From contig SLKL01000085.1 of the NCBI GenBank assembly GCA_007134625.1, positions 1 through 7,159 of the forward strand: a stretch of 7,159 bases of DNA, written 5' to 3'. Below, one piece after another: positions 1 to 6,741 of this stretch; the first letter of the stretch is position 1, and the number at the start of each line of letters is the position of its first letter. The DNA comes from Saprospiraceae bacterium (GTDB lineage: Bacteria > Bacteroidota > Bacteroidia > Chitinophagales > Saprospiraceae). The notes below the pieces were generated by a model, which saw nothing but the letters and a program-made list of their open reading frames with translations, had not been told where the DNA came from and did not search any database. The position numbers and the translations under genes were made by a program.

Positions 1-379
1 ATGCACTCAGGTAAGTTTCGTATAGTGTGCCCCTGTCATTTTGAATACTAACAACAGCCCGACGAGGAGACTCTGCTAAATCAGGTCTATTTTCAGGATT
101 GGTGATAAAGGTGATCAAACGCTCTTTGATTTCTTCGATCATGGCAAAATCGCCATTGATCAGAAGCTGATTATCTGCATTTATCTTTATCCCGAACAAA
201 TTACCCGGTGGAACTTGGGCAATTTCATCAGAAACAGGAGGCAGTCTTACTAAAATGCCCCTATCCTGCACAATAGTAGTGGTAACCAGAAAAAATATGA
301 GTAGTAAAAAAGCAATGTCTGCCATTGCACCTGAAGACACTTTATTGTCTTTAAAGTTTTTCTTTCTATTGCGAAACAT
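1..379 (-). CDS. ExbD/TolR-family proton-channel subunit, 3' end cut by window edge
   Basis: Only the first 126 codons are in the window; the gene continues past the left edge. The layout is that of ExbD/TolR: a short basic cytoplasmic tail (residues 1-16), one transmembrane helix (about 20-38) and the start of a periplasmic domain. Asp21 in the MADIAFLL motif matches the membrane Asp that carries protons in this family. The helix and following segment (GAMADIAF to VRLPP) differ from the ExbD encoded at 1043-1597 at one of 32 residues, so the two are paralogs, and the similarity continues to the NDRGT.YETYL segment. The start is the ATG at 377-379; the reading frame is open for about 19 more codons upstream but has no good start there. 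The gene lies beyond a terminator, so it is probably transcribed separately from the ExbB operon. The role in energising a TonB-like transducer is inferred from the family. Confidence 0.9.
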   Translation of the reverse strand, partial: MFRNRKKNFKDNKVSSGAMADIAFLLLIFFLVTTTIVQDRGILVRLPPVSDEIAQVPPGNLFGIKINADNQLLINGDFAMIEEIKERLITFITNPENRPDLAESPRRAVVSIQNDRGTLYETYLSA

Positions 380-444
380 AAGGAAAAGTTTAGGTTTAGG
401 AATAGCTTCTGCAATAGAGATGCGCGTTGACAGTCCTTAGGTGT

Positions 445-452
445 AAAAAATA
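445..452 (-). promoter_or_regulatory. possible -7 promoter element for the edge ExbD gene
   Basis: On the minus strand this reads TATTTTTT, one base away from the Bacteroidota -7 consensus TAnnTTTG, and a TTG lies about 21 bases upstream inside the terminator hairpin. A promoter is expected here because the terminator at 464-498 separates this gene from the upstream operon. The region is T-rich, so the match could be chance. Confidence 0.25.
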
Positions 453-463
453 AGTTATAAAAC

Positions 464-498
464 AAAAAACCCGCAACTCACTTAGATGAGATGCGGGT
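464..498 (-). terminator. intrinsic terminator closing the ExbB-ExbD operon
   Basis: On the minus strand ACCCGCA pairs perfectly with TGCGGGT. One mismatched pair and a 4-bp inner stem follow, around a loop of about 6 bases, and the hairpin runs directly into six Ts. A G+C-rich stem followed by a T-run is the standard Rho-independent form. The T-run is present only in the minus direction, so it ends transcription leaving the ExbD gene whose stop codon is at 522. Confidence 0.88.
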
Positions 499-521
499 CA
501 GGAAGTAATTAAAATAAATTT

Positions 522-989
522 TTAGTCTATTCGCGGTCTCGCAGAGTAGTTGACTTTATATTGTTCTACTTTACGAAGTTCAGTTTTTACATCAGTAACA
601 ATCCCCATAGTGACCTGTCCATCGACCCTCAGCGAAGTGGTGATAGCTGGTATTTGGTTTTCCGGAACTCTCAGCCTGTGCTCTTCAATAAAAAAGCGAA
701 TGTCGTGAGGCTCTCTGATGGCATCTCCCAGCTGTATTCTTGGAGAGGTACCATATATGTGCTGATACCTTTGAACGGGACGTCCAATATAGATATAGTT
801 CACCAATGACTTTCTTTCCAGAGATGTCAACTCTGTGGCCTCCGGTGTCGTCACTTGAACAATAATCTCCGCATCACGCAAAACAGTTACTACCATAAAG
901 AAGAAAAGTAACATGAAGATAATGTCAGGCAGAGAAGCTGTTTGTATGGCGGGGGATGATTTCCCTCTTTTTTTTCTAAATCTTGACAT
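522..989 (-). CDS. ExbD/TolR-family proton-channel subunit, second type
   Basis: This 155-residue protein has the ExbD/TolR layout: a basic cytoplasmic N-terminus (RFRKKRGK), one transmembrane helix at about 20-37, and a periplasmic domain. Asp22 in SLPDIIFMLLFFFMVVT sits where the family keeps its membrane Asp, so a proton-conducting role is likely. The C-terminal part (GQVTMGIVTDVKTELRKV) matches the end of the ExbD periplasmic fold, where a helix and a final strand are expected. It is quite different from the other two ExbD-type proteins here, which suggests a distinct partner in a mixed ExbD assembly rather than a recent duplicate. It is the last gene before the terminator, starting 53 bases after the upstream ExbD stop. 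There is no Shine-Dalgarno sequence; the leader is A+T-rich. Membership of the family is clear; its specific transducer partner is unknown. Confidence 0.93.
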   Translation of the reverse strand: MSRFRKKRGKSSPAIQTASLPDIIFMLLFFFMVVTVLRDAEIIVQVTTPEATELTSLERKSLVNYIYIGRPVQRYQHIYGTSPRIQLGDAIREPHDIRFFIEEHRLRVPENQIPAITTSLRVDGQVTMGIVTDVKTELRKVEQYKVNYSARPRID

Positions 990-1042
990 ATTATTTAGTC
1001 ATTTAAATTTTACGAACTCAATTAAACCTTTAGCGTATTAGA

Positions 1043-1597
1043 TTATCCTTCTTCACCAAACTCAGTTGGTTCAGCCTCTGAGATAATCATAGGAATTTCT
1101 TCTCTCACCACCCTTCTTTGTTCTAAATCCAGATTATCGTAAGTGGAACCGAATCTTTGGAGGGAGAATTCGTCCCTCAGTTCATTGTAGGCTCCCATAA
1201 TCTCGTTATAGATTTCGAGATAGGTTTCGTAATTCGTACCTCGGTCATTCCGCAGAGAAATTATGGCCCGTTGCGGACTCTCTGACAAGGTCGGGTCGTC
1301 CATGGGATTCATAATAAACTCTTTCGCTCTGTCCCTGAGGTCAGGGACCCTGGCAGGTTCACCTCTAACCAAAAGTTGGTTTTGTGCATTCACCAGTATA
1401 GAAAAAACATTTCTTTCATTCAACTGAGTGATATCCGGTTCTTCATCAGACCAGGGTGGCAGACGCACCAAAATACCCCTATCTTCCACTATAGTGGTAG
1501 TTACCAGAAAAAAGATCAACAACAAGAAGGCAATATCTGCCATTGCACCAGCATTGATCTCATTGGTCATTCGGTCTCTTGACGACTTTCTAGCCAT
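1043..1597 (-). CDS. ExbD/TolR-family proton-channel subunit, first type
   Basis: This 184-residue protein has a charged cytoplasmic tail (1-15), one transmembrane helix (about 20-38) with the conserved Asp21 in GAMADIAFLLLIFFLVTTT, and a long periplasmic part. At 184 residues it is longer than a typical ExbD of roughly 140. The extra length lies in the stretch before the NDRGTNYETYLEIYNEI segment and in an acidic C-terminal tail (EAEPTEFGEEG). By family knowledge it should pair with the ExbB pentamer to form a proton-driven motor in the inner membrane. It starts 18 bases after the unknown membrane protein and is followed 53 bases later by the second ExbD, so all belong to one operon. The closest relative in the window is the truncated gene at the left edge. 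Confidence 0.94.
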   Translation of the reverse strand: MARKSSRDRMTNEINAGAMADIAFLLLIFFLVTTTIVEDRGILVRLPPWSDEEPDITQLNERNVFSILVNAQNQLLVRGEPARVPDLRDRAKEFIMNPMDDPTLSESPQRAIISLRNDRGTNYETYLEIYNEIMGAYNELRDEFSLQRFGSTYDNLDLEQRRVVREEIPMIISEAEPTEFGEEG

Positions 1598-1615
1598 AAT
1601 GCTTGATTGAGTTAA

Positions 1616-2098
1616 TTAATTTTTGATTAAATTGTACACCTCAGCTATTATTATAGATGCTGCAGCTATACCACCAAGTATTAAAGTAGTGGTAAGTCCT
1701 GCAGAAACAAATTTGCTCACCCCCTCTGAGATGTCAAACCGCTCGAGGGTAGTTGCCATTGCAGTATCAAAACCCGGATCAGCAGTAGAATAGGTGATAA
1801 GGCCGATAATCAGGACAGCTATCAATCCGGCAATAAATTTAATCGACTTCTTTGGCTCTCTAATTAAAAACCAGATACCAAAGGCCGCTGCAATAATTGC
1901 ACAAATGATTACCAGATAAATGGCTGCGTTAAGACCAAAATCAAAGATGGTGGACTCGAATTGCTCCTCATCACTCATCAGTTCGAATTGGTCAATACCG
2001 GCATTGATACTAAAAAAGTAAATTAAAGCAATCAGACCACCGAGTCCGATGGCGAACAACTGCCCGTATTTTGTGAAAAACTTATATAATTTGACCAT
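1616..2098 (-). CDS. four-helix membrane protein of unknown function in the ExbB-ExbD operon
   Basis: I do not recognise a named family for this 160-residue protein. Four hydrophobic segments are visible at about 12-30, 56-79, 86-103 and 131-152. Between the first two is an acidic stretch (36-53, seven Asp/Glu), and the loop after helix two is basic (REPKKSIK), which by the positive-inside rule would be cytoplasmic. The N-terminus is basic (VKLYKFFTK), so both ends would also be cytoplasmic. The gene lies between the ExbB-type gene (42 bases upstream) and the first ExbD (18 bases downstream), so it is almost certainly cotranscribed with them. That position suggests an accessory or structural subunit of the proton-channel complex; this is inference from context only. 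No catalytic motif or metal-binding cluster is evident. Confidence 0.88.
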   Translation of the reverse strand: MVKLYKFFTKYGQLFAIGLGGLIALIYFFSINAGIDQFELMSDEEQFESTIFDFGLNAAIYLVIICAIIAAAFGIWFLIREPKKSIKFIAGLIAVLIIGLITYSTADPGFDTAMATTLERFDISEGVSKFVSAGLTTTLILGGIAAASIIIAEVYNLIKN

Positions 2099-2140
2099 GA
2101 ATATTCAGATTTAAGTTGTAAAAAGAAAAGTAAGTTAAAA

Positions 2141-2872
2141 TTACTTTTGATTTCTTACCATAACATCTACGAAGGCTACAGTTGCGTCCTCCATTCTGTT
2201 AACAATACCATCAATTTTTGAAATGATATAGTTGTAAAAAATCTGCAAAATGATGGCAACAATAAGACCGAATACGGTTGTCAAAAGGGCTACCTTAATA
2301 CCACCCGCAACAATTGAAGGTGAGAGGTCACCTGCTGCTTCGATTCTATCGAAGGCATAGATCATACCGATAACCGTACCCATAAATCCAAGCATTGGAG
2401 CAATGGCGATGAAAAGAGAAATCCAAACCAATCCCTTCTCTAATAATCCCATTTGAACGCTACCATAAGAAACGATAGCTTTTTCTACCCCTTCAATTCC
2501 ATTTTCATGATTATTGAGGCCTTCATATAGAATACTTGCAGTTGGACCGGGAGTTGCTTTACAGATTTCTTTAGCACCTTCGATATCACCTGCAACTACT
2601 TTCTCCTCAATTCTCTTAACGAGTTTGTCAGTATTTACGGTGGCAATATTCAAAGTGATAATTCTCTCAATACAAAATGCAAGACCGAGAATTAAACAAA
2701 GTAACACAAGGCTCATAAACCTCCAGTCACCCTGAATGAACTGCTCCTTCAATACCTGAAATACTCCGGTATCAGCCGCTTCGGTAGCCTCCTGAGCAAA
2801 GCCGGGAGTAGAGGCCAATAATAATACACCCAATGTCATCAGGGCTGAATTTGTAATTAATCTTCGATTCAT
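2141..2872 (-). CDS. ExbB/TolQ/MotA-family proton-channel protein
   Basis: This 243-residue inner-membrane protein forms the channel part of a Ton/Tol-type motor. Residues 1-26 look like a cleavable signal peptide (basic start, hydrophobic core, STPGFA before QE), as found in some ExbB proteins but not E. coli ExbB. Helices follow at about 52-68, 148-173 and 190-212. The first ends with the Glu69-Arg70 pair common in the family. The hallmark APMLGFMGTVIGMI lies at 158-171, and ALLTTVFGLIVAI in the last helix carries Thr198/Thr199, which corresponds to the conserved pore threonine. A cytoplasmic domain (about 70-145) links helices one and two. It is the first gene of an operon that continues with an unknown membrane protein and two ExbD proteins. 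A good -7 element lies about 50 bases upstream. Whether it serves TonB-type uptake, Tol-like envelope function or another task cannot be decided here. Confidence 0.94.
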   Translation of the reverse strand: MNRRLITNSALMTLGVLLLASTPGFAQEATEAADTGVFQVLKEQFIQGDWRFMSLVLLCLILGLAFCIERIITLNIATVNTDKLVKRIEEKVVAGDIEGAKEICKATPGPTASILYEGLNNHENGIEGVEKAIVSYGSVQMGLLEKGLVWISLFIAIAPMLGFMGTVIGMIYAFDRIEAAGDLSPSIVAGGIKVALLTTVFGLIVAIILQIFYNYIISKIDGIVNRMEDATVAFVDVMVRNQK

Positions 2873-2921
2873 AATACGTTGATTTTCGCTGATTTAAATT
2901 AAAAATTTATTTTAAAAAACT

Positions 2922-2929
2922 CAAATATA
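2922..2929 (-). promoter_or_regulatory. -7 promoter element of the ExbB-ExbD operon
   Basis: The minus strand reads TATATTTG, an exact match to the Bacteroidota -7 consensus TAnnTTTG. A TTTAG lies about 18 bases upstream, close to the expected -33 TTG. It sits between the tRNA-Ser 3' end (2963) and the ExbB start (2872), giving a leader of roughly 40 bases. No Shine-Dalgarno sequence is visible in that leader. Confidence 0.55.
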
Positions 2930-2962
2930 ACTCCTTGTAAGTTAACTAAACTTTAAAAATTG

Positions 2963-3050
2963 CGGAGAGTAAGGGATTCGAACCCTTGATACCCTTTTGG
3001 GGTATACACGCGTTCCAGGCGTGCGCCTTCGACCACTCGGCCAACTCTCC
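2963..3050 (-). tRNA. tRNA-Ser (anticodon GGA)
   Basis: An 88-nucleotide class II tRNA. The 7-bp acceptor stem GGAGAGT/ACTCTCC pairs perfectly and is followed by discriminator G, as expected for serine. The anticodon loop CTGGAAC, held by CACGC/GCGTG, gives anticodon GGA at 3014-3016, which reads UCC and UCU. The long variable arm is a stem ATACCC/GGGTAT, and the T arm AAGGG TTCGAAT CCCTT is standard. CCA is not encoded (the next bases are CA after the discriminator G, then A), so it would be added after transcription. It follows the TatD gene by about 110 bases in the same orientation. Confidence 0.97.
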
Positions 3051-3162
3051 GGAAACACATTACAACCCCAAAGGAAATAAATTTTCCACAAATAAAATCC
3101 AATATTACGAAAAAAATTGATTCCTTTCCAAAAATAATAAGGCTGCTTTTTTAAATTTAATT

Positions 3163-3948
3163 TCAGATATAATTATTACGTATCTGTTTACCAAAGACAG
3201 TCAGGCAGTTTAAGCCTGTCTTGTGAATTACCTCTTCATAAGTAGTTTCAGTAAGCTCAGCCACTCGTTCTGCAATATTTTTTAAATAGGCAGGCTCATT
3301 ACGCTTCCCTCGGTATGGAACCGGCGCCAGATAGGGTGCATCTGTTTCAAGAATCATGTTTTCCAATCCTGAAAATGGGAGAATTTTGTCCATACCCCCA
3401 TTTTTGAAAGTAACAACGCCCCCAAGCCCCATAAAAAATCCCAGATCCCGTATTTTCTTTACCTGATCAAGGCTACCGGTAAAGCAATGAAAAATCCCTT
3501 TTAATCGCCCATCCTGAGCATTCTCTATTTCATTTATAGTCAATTCAAGAGAGTCACGACTGTGAATAATAATGGGAAGATTTCTTTCTTTCGCCCAATT
3601 GATCTGAATTCTAAAAGCCTTTTGTTGTATGTCAAGCGTAGTTTTATCCCAGTACATATCTATACCGGTCTCCCCTACTGCTATTACATCTTCATCTCCC
3701 AAATGCTTCTCCATTTTCCCAAGCACTGAACTGTAGTCCTCTTTTACACTACAAGGATGTAAGCCTACGGCAGGCAAACAATATTCAGGGTATTTTTCTG
3801 CAAGATCAAACATAGACTGAAGTGATCCCCCATCAATATTGGGCAATACGATTTTTTCCACCCCTACTCCTTTAGCTCTTTCAATGACCGCATCTATATC
3901 CTCTGAAAATGCATCTACATATAAATGTGAATGTGAATCTATAAGCAT
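3163..3948 (-). CDS. tatD: TatD-family metal-dependent hydrolase (putative DNase)
   Basis: This 261-residue protein is of normal length for TatD and has the whole set of metal ligands of the amidohydrolase-like TIM barrel: His6 and His8 in DSHSHL, Glu93 in GETGID, His129 in IIHSR, His154 in FHCFTGS, and Asp203 in ETDAPYLAP. GLHP at 62-65 is also a family signature. Characterised family members are Mg2+-dependent 3'-5' exonucleases acting on single-stranded or damaged DNA, and others act on D-Tyr-tRNA or remain unassigned, so the substrate is not certain. The start ATG lies directly before the first metal motif (MLIDSHSHL), as is usual. It begins 47 bases after the glycosyltransferase stop, probably in one transcript. 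The protein should be cytoplasmic: there is no signal peptide. The gene symbol is by family; a YcfH/YabD-type paralog is an equally good name. Confidence 0.94.
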   Translation of the reverse strand: MLIDSHSHLYVDAFSEDIDAVIERAKGVGVEKIVLPNIDGGSLQSMFDLAEKYPEYCLPAVGLHPCSVKEDYSSVLGKMEKHLGDEDVIAVGETGIDMYWDKTTLDIQQKAFRIQINWAKERNLPIIIHSRDSLELTINEIENAQDGRLKGIFHCFTGSLDQVKKIRDLGFFMGLGGVVTFKNGGMDKILPFSGLENMILETDAPYLAPVPYRGKRNEPAYLKNIAERVAELTETTYEEVIHKTGLNCLTVFGKQIRNNYI

Positions 3949-3995
3949 AATTCTAATTTTTCATTTATCTGGAATCCCACTCTGTCTCTAAGCAT

Positions 3996-5969
3996 TTACA
4001 TATACCTTTTAAAAAATGATTTTAAAAAAATCTCTAAATCTTCGCGAATACTGTAATCTAACGAATAGTGGTAATTGTACTTGTCCACTCTTTCAGCATT
4101 AGTAAAATCAGATTGTTCATTCATTAAACAGCTTTTTCTTAAATCAGGTAATGATGAATAATTGGTGCCCCCGGGATAATACCCCACCCAGGTTTTTAAT
4201 GAAAAAATTACTGCAAACCAATCTTTTAAAAACTGAACCCGACGTCTGAATAATATAAAAAGAAAAGGTAAAATAGGCAACAACACCAAACTGACGATCA
4301 GATCAAATAACCTCTTTTGCCACCTCACATGTCCGAGAGAAAGTCTATGTACTACCTGCTTACTAAACAATTCACCACTTCTTCTCGAAGAAAAACTGCT
4401 GATTAGTCCATCACCCTCTGCCGTGAGAATTCTGTACTTTACCTCCGTGCCCAATAGCGCCATTATTTCCATCATCTTATCATATCTCATAGACGAATCA
4501 CAAAAAATAAGTTCAGAAGGCTGATAAGCATGAACTATATCATCAATATCTTCTATTGTTCCTTTAAAGAATTCATCTTCCGTTGGTTCGGTACTTATAG
4601 ATATATGTGATCCTGTTTTGTATTGATTGAATTGCAGAATGTCGAGGGCCTTCAATACTTCCTGTTTTTTACCTACCAAAACCAATGATGGTGAATGCTC
4701 AGCGGTAAAGCTCCATTTACGGGTTTTAAAATAATTATACATAGCCCGGCTGAGAAAAACGTAAACCAGTGCCCATACACCTGAAAAAAGAAGAACTGCG
4801 CGCGAGGACCTGAAGAAGGCTTCCATTAATCCGTAAAGAGCAACCAGAAAAAGCCCGCCAAAAAAGACAGCAAGCAAGGTCTGCATTGAACTCCTATATC
4901 GGGAGTAATACCCAAATAAATAGAGAAACAGCACCCAGACTAAAGCATATATAGGCAAATTAATCAATACCAATGTTTCGGGATAATAGTTTTTATCACC
5001 ATGTATCAGTTGACCAAGCAATAGTTGCCCCCCTGCAAAACCCAAATAAAGCAAAACGAAGTCAGCTATCATCCTGCCTCTCCCACCTACAAAGGCCCTT
5101 AAAAGAGAGAGGAGTGCTTTTATATAAATACCAACTTTCAAAAACCATTTGAAAAACAGTGATTTCCTGCTAAAATGCTTATCAGCAAAGATTTCCATTG
5201 CCTTGTAAAAGGTTCGGATATAATTAAAGCTGACCTTTTTTGTACTCTCACCTTTGAAATGAATGATGGAAGTTTCGGCTACATAATACAGTTTATAGCC
5301 CCCAAGGCTGATTCGGTAAGACAAATCTATATCCTCACCATACATAAAAAAGTCCTCATCAAAACCTCCGCCAATCTCATCGAGTACTTTTTTTCTCACT
5401 AAAAAAAAGGCTCCCGAAAGCACATTTACCTCAGCATTCTGATCAGCCGGCAAGTGCCCCATATGGTATTGATTAAAAAGTGCCGATCTTGGAAATAATC
5501 CGGAAAGACCACTCGCCTTGCAAAAAGCTACAAAGGGCGTTGGCAGCCCCCTTTTTGACTCCGGCAGGTAATTTCCGCTCCCATCAACCATTTTCACACC
5601 GGCAGCCCCAATACTTTTATCTTTATCCATTATTTCCACCGGAACAATAAGGCTGTCCTCTTTGAGAATAGTATCGGGATTGAGAAAAAGGATATACTCT
5701 CCTTTAGCTTTTTTCAGACCCTGATTACAAGCCACAGAAAAACCAACATTATCCTTGTTAGCAATCAATTTGACATCGGGGTATTTGGCATTAATCAATT
5801 CTACAGATTGGTCTGATGAATTGTTATCTACAACAATAGTCTCCACTTCCCAGGGCTTAACGGCCAATTCTATTGACCTCAGGCATTGATCAATAAAATA
5901 GCGTACATTGTAATTGACTATAATTATGGAAAGCTTCACAGAATGAACTCTTTGGTAAAAGACAGGCAA
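3996..5969 (-). CDS. GT2 glycosyltransferase fused to a degenerate phosphosugar-transferase-like membrane region
   Basis: The N-terminal part (about 13-245) is a GT2 domain: SIIIVNYN, VVDNNSSD (Asp48), NVGFSVACNQG, the nucleotide-sugar/metal motif LNPDT (Asp99), and GFDEDFFMYGEDIDLSYRI with acidic residues 212-215 as catalytic base region. Rhamnosyltransferase-like GT2 enzymes look similar, but the sugar is unknown. Hydrophobic segments follow at about 279-294, 302-320, 333-353, 364-383 and 391-410. Next is a Rossmann-like segment (LVLVGKKQEVLKALDIL, 429-445) and a further membrane helix KRLFDLIVSLVLLPILPFLF. This order copies the WbaP/WcaJ-type polyprenyl-phosphate sugar transferases. The stretch after that helix, which in active enzymes holds the KFRSM catalytic motif, is missing; WVGYYPGG and YSLDYSIREDLEIFLKSF resemble what remains of the end. 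The GTG at 5937-5939 (giving KLSIIIVNYN) may be the true start. A role in cell-envelope polysaccharide or glycolipid synthesis is likely. Confidence 0.88.
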   Translation of the reverse strand: MPVFYQRVHSVKLSIIIVNYNVRYFIDQCLRSIELAVKPWEVETIVVDNNSSDQSVELINAKYPDVKLIANKDNVGFSVACNQGLKKAKGEYILFLNPDTILKEDSLIVPVEIMDKDKSIGAAGVKMVDGSGNYLPESKRGLPTPFVAFCKASGLSGLFPRSALFNQYHMGHLPADQNAEVNVLSGAFFLVRKKVLDEIGGGFDEDFFMYGEDIDLSYRISLGGYKLYYVAETSIIHFKGESTKKVSFNYIRTFYKAMEIFADKHFSRKSLFFKWFLKVGIYIKALLSLLRAFVGGRGRMIADFVLLYLGFAGGQLLLGQLIHGDKNYYPETLVLINLPIYALVWVLFLYLFGYYSRYRSSMQTLLAVFFGGLFLVALYGLMEAFFRSSRAVLLFSGVWALVYVFLSRAMYNYFKTRKWSFTAEHSPSLVLVGKKQEVLKALDILQFNQYKTGSHISISTEPTEDEFFKGTIEDIDDIVHAYQPSELIFCDSSMRYDKMMEIMALLGTEVKYRILTAEGDGLISSFSSRRSGELFSKQVVHRLSLGHVRWQKRLFDLIVSLVLLPILPFLFILFRRRVQFLKDWFAVIFSLKTWVGYYPGGTNYSSLPDLRKSCLMNEQSDFTNAERVDKYNYHYSLDYSIREDLEIFLKSFFKRYM

Positions 5970-5991
5970 TCAACCGAGATCACCACAAGGA

Positions 5992-5999
5992 CAAAAGTA
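5992..5999 (-). promoter_or_regulatory. -7 promoter element of the glycosyltransferase-tatD unit
   Basis: The minus strand reads TACTTTTG, an exact match to TAnnTTTG. No TTG is found at the usual -33 distance. Transcription would start near 5985, leaving about 15 bases before the ATG at 5969 or about 46 before the alternative GTG at 5939; the second is the more normal leader length and mildly supports the GTG start. Confidence 0.4.
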
Positions 6000-6099
6000 A
6001 AACAATATAAGCACTTTTGATATCGAATTGGGTAAAATACAATGTTGTAAGTAAAATCAGATCAGAGTGAGGATTAGTGCTCGGAACCTAATATGACAG

Positions 6100-6717
6100 C
6101 TACTCATTCACCTGATAAGGTATTCTGGCTCTGATAGATCGTCCCAAGGTCATTTCATCGGCGTATTCCAATTCACCTCCGAATGCTACACCCCTTGCCA
6201 AAATACTTATTTTATTAACCCCGGCATCATTGAGACAGCGGGTGAGGTAGTAAATAGTTGTTTCTCCATCAATGGTGGGACTTATGCCCATAATGACTTC
6301 GTCAATTTCATCCTCAATACATCTGTTAACTAAAGTCTCTATATTTAAGTCATCGGGACCAACACCGTCAATGGGAGAAATGATTCCACCCAACACATGA
6401 TACAAACCTCTGTAATGACCGGTATCCTCTATAGCCATTACATCTCTAATGCTTTCAACAATGCAGATGGTTTTCCGATCTCGCTTTTGATCTGTGCATA
6501 TGTGACAAATATCAGCATCTGAAACGTGATGACATTTCCTGCAAAATTTGAGATCAGAGCCAAGTTTACTCACCGAACTTGCGAAGTTATCCAGTACAGA
6601 GGGGTCCTGATAAATACAATGAAGAGCAAGCCTGAGTGCAGTTTTTCGCCCAATGCCAGGAAGAGAAGCAAAGGCATCTACCGCATCATCCAAAATTTTT
6701 GAGGAATTTTTCTCCAT
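6100..6717 (-). CDS. recR: recombination protein RecR
   Basis: This 205-residue protein has the full RecR domain order and normal length. A helix-hairpin-helix DNA-binding motif is at 19-33 (LPGIGRKTALRLALH). A four-cysteine zinc site follows at Cys59, Cys62, Cys71 and Cys74. The Toprim domain runs from about 83 (ICIVESIRDVMAIEDTG, Glu88, and HVLGGIISPIDG) and the Walker B-like C-terminus contains ARGVAFGGELEYADEMTLGRS in two adjoining parts. With RecO and sometimes RecF it loads RecA at single-stranded gaps in the cytoplasm. It is separated from the glycosyltransferase by 130 bases holding a promoter-like element, so they are probably separate units; no convincing hairpin terminator is seen. 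Upstream lies a TAnnTTTG element and a long palindrome. dnaX and a YbaB-type gene, frequent recR neighbours elsewhere, are not present. Confidence 0.96.
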   Translation of the reverse strand: MEKNSSKILDDAVDAFASLPGIGRKTALRLALHCIYQDPSVLDNFASSVSKLGSDLKFCRKCHHVSDADICHICTDQKRDRKTICIVESIRDVMAIEDTGHYRGLYHVLGGIISPIDGVGPDDLNIETLVNRCIEDEIDEVIMGISPTIDGETTIYYLTRCLNDAGVNKISILARGVAFGGELEYADEMTLGRSIRARIPYQVNE

Positions 6718-6741
6718 CTGTTTTTTAATTCGCTGTAAAGA

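Noticed and set aside
250..465. Minus-strand open frame of 71 codons at the start of the edge ExbD gene
   Set aside because: It is an offset frame of the real ExbD reading frame, which shows the full ExbD helix motif, and it runs into the terminator region upstream.
561..809. Plus-strand open frame of 82 codons
   Set aside because: It lies wholly opposite the ExbD gene at 522-989, which has clear family motifs; the plus-strand translation shows none.
1..1597. Recent gene conversion between the two similar ExbD genes
   Set aside because: Synonymous positions differ throughout the shared helix segment, so the protein match reflects selection and not recent copying.
1376..1610. Two overlapping plus-strand open frames
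   Set aside because: Both are antisense to the ExbD helix region. A similar antisense peptide appears opposite the paralog at 255-440 only because the sense proteins are conserved.
2514..2735. Plus-strand open frame of 73 codons
   Set aside because: Antisense to the ExbB-family gene, with no own start signal or motif.
3065..3140. Possible hairpin terminator between tatD and tRNA-Ser (AAAGGAA with TTCCTTT)
   Set aside because: The arms are only about 7 bp, A+T-rich and more than 50 bases apart, and no T-run follows the second arm; this is not a credible terminator.
5175..5402. Plus-strand open frame of 75 codons
   Set aside because: Antisense to the GT2 catalytic region, whose motifs are intact in the minus-strand frame.
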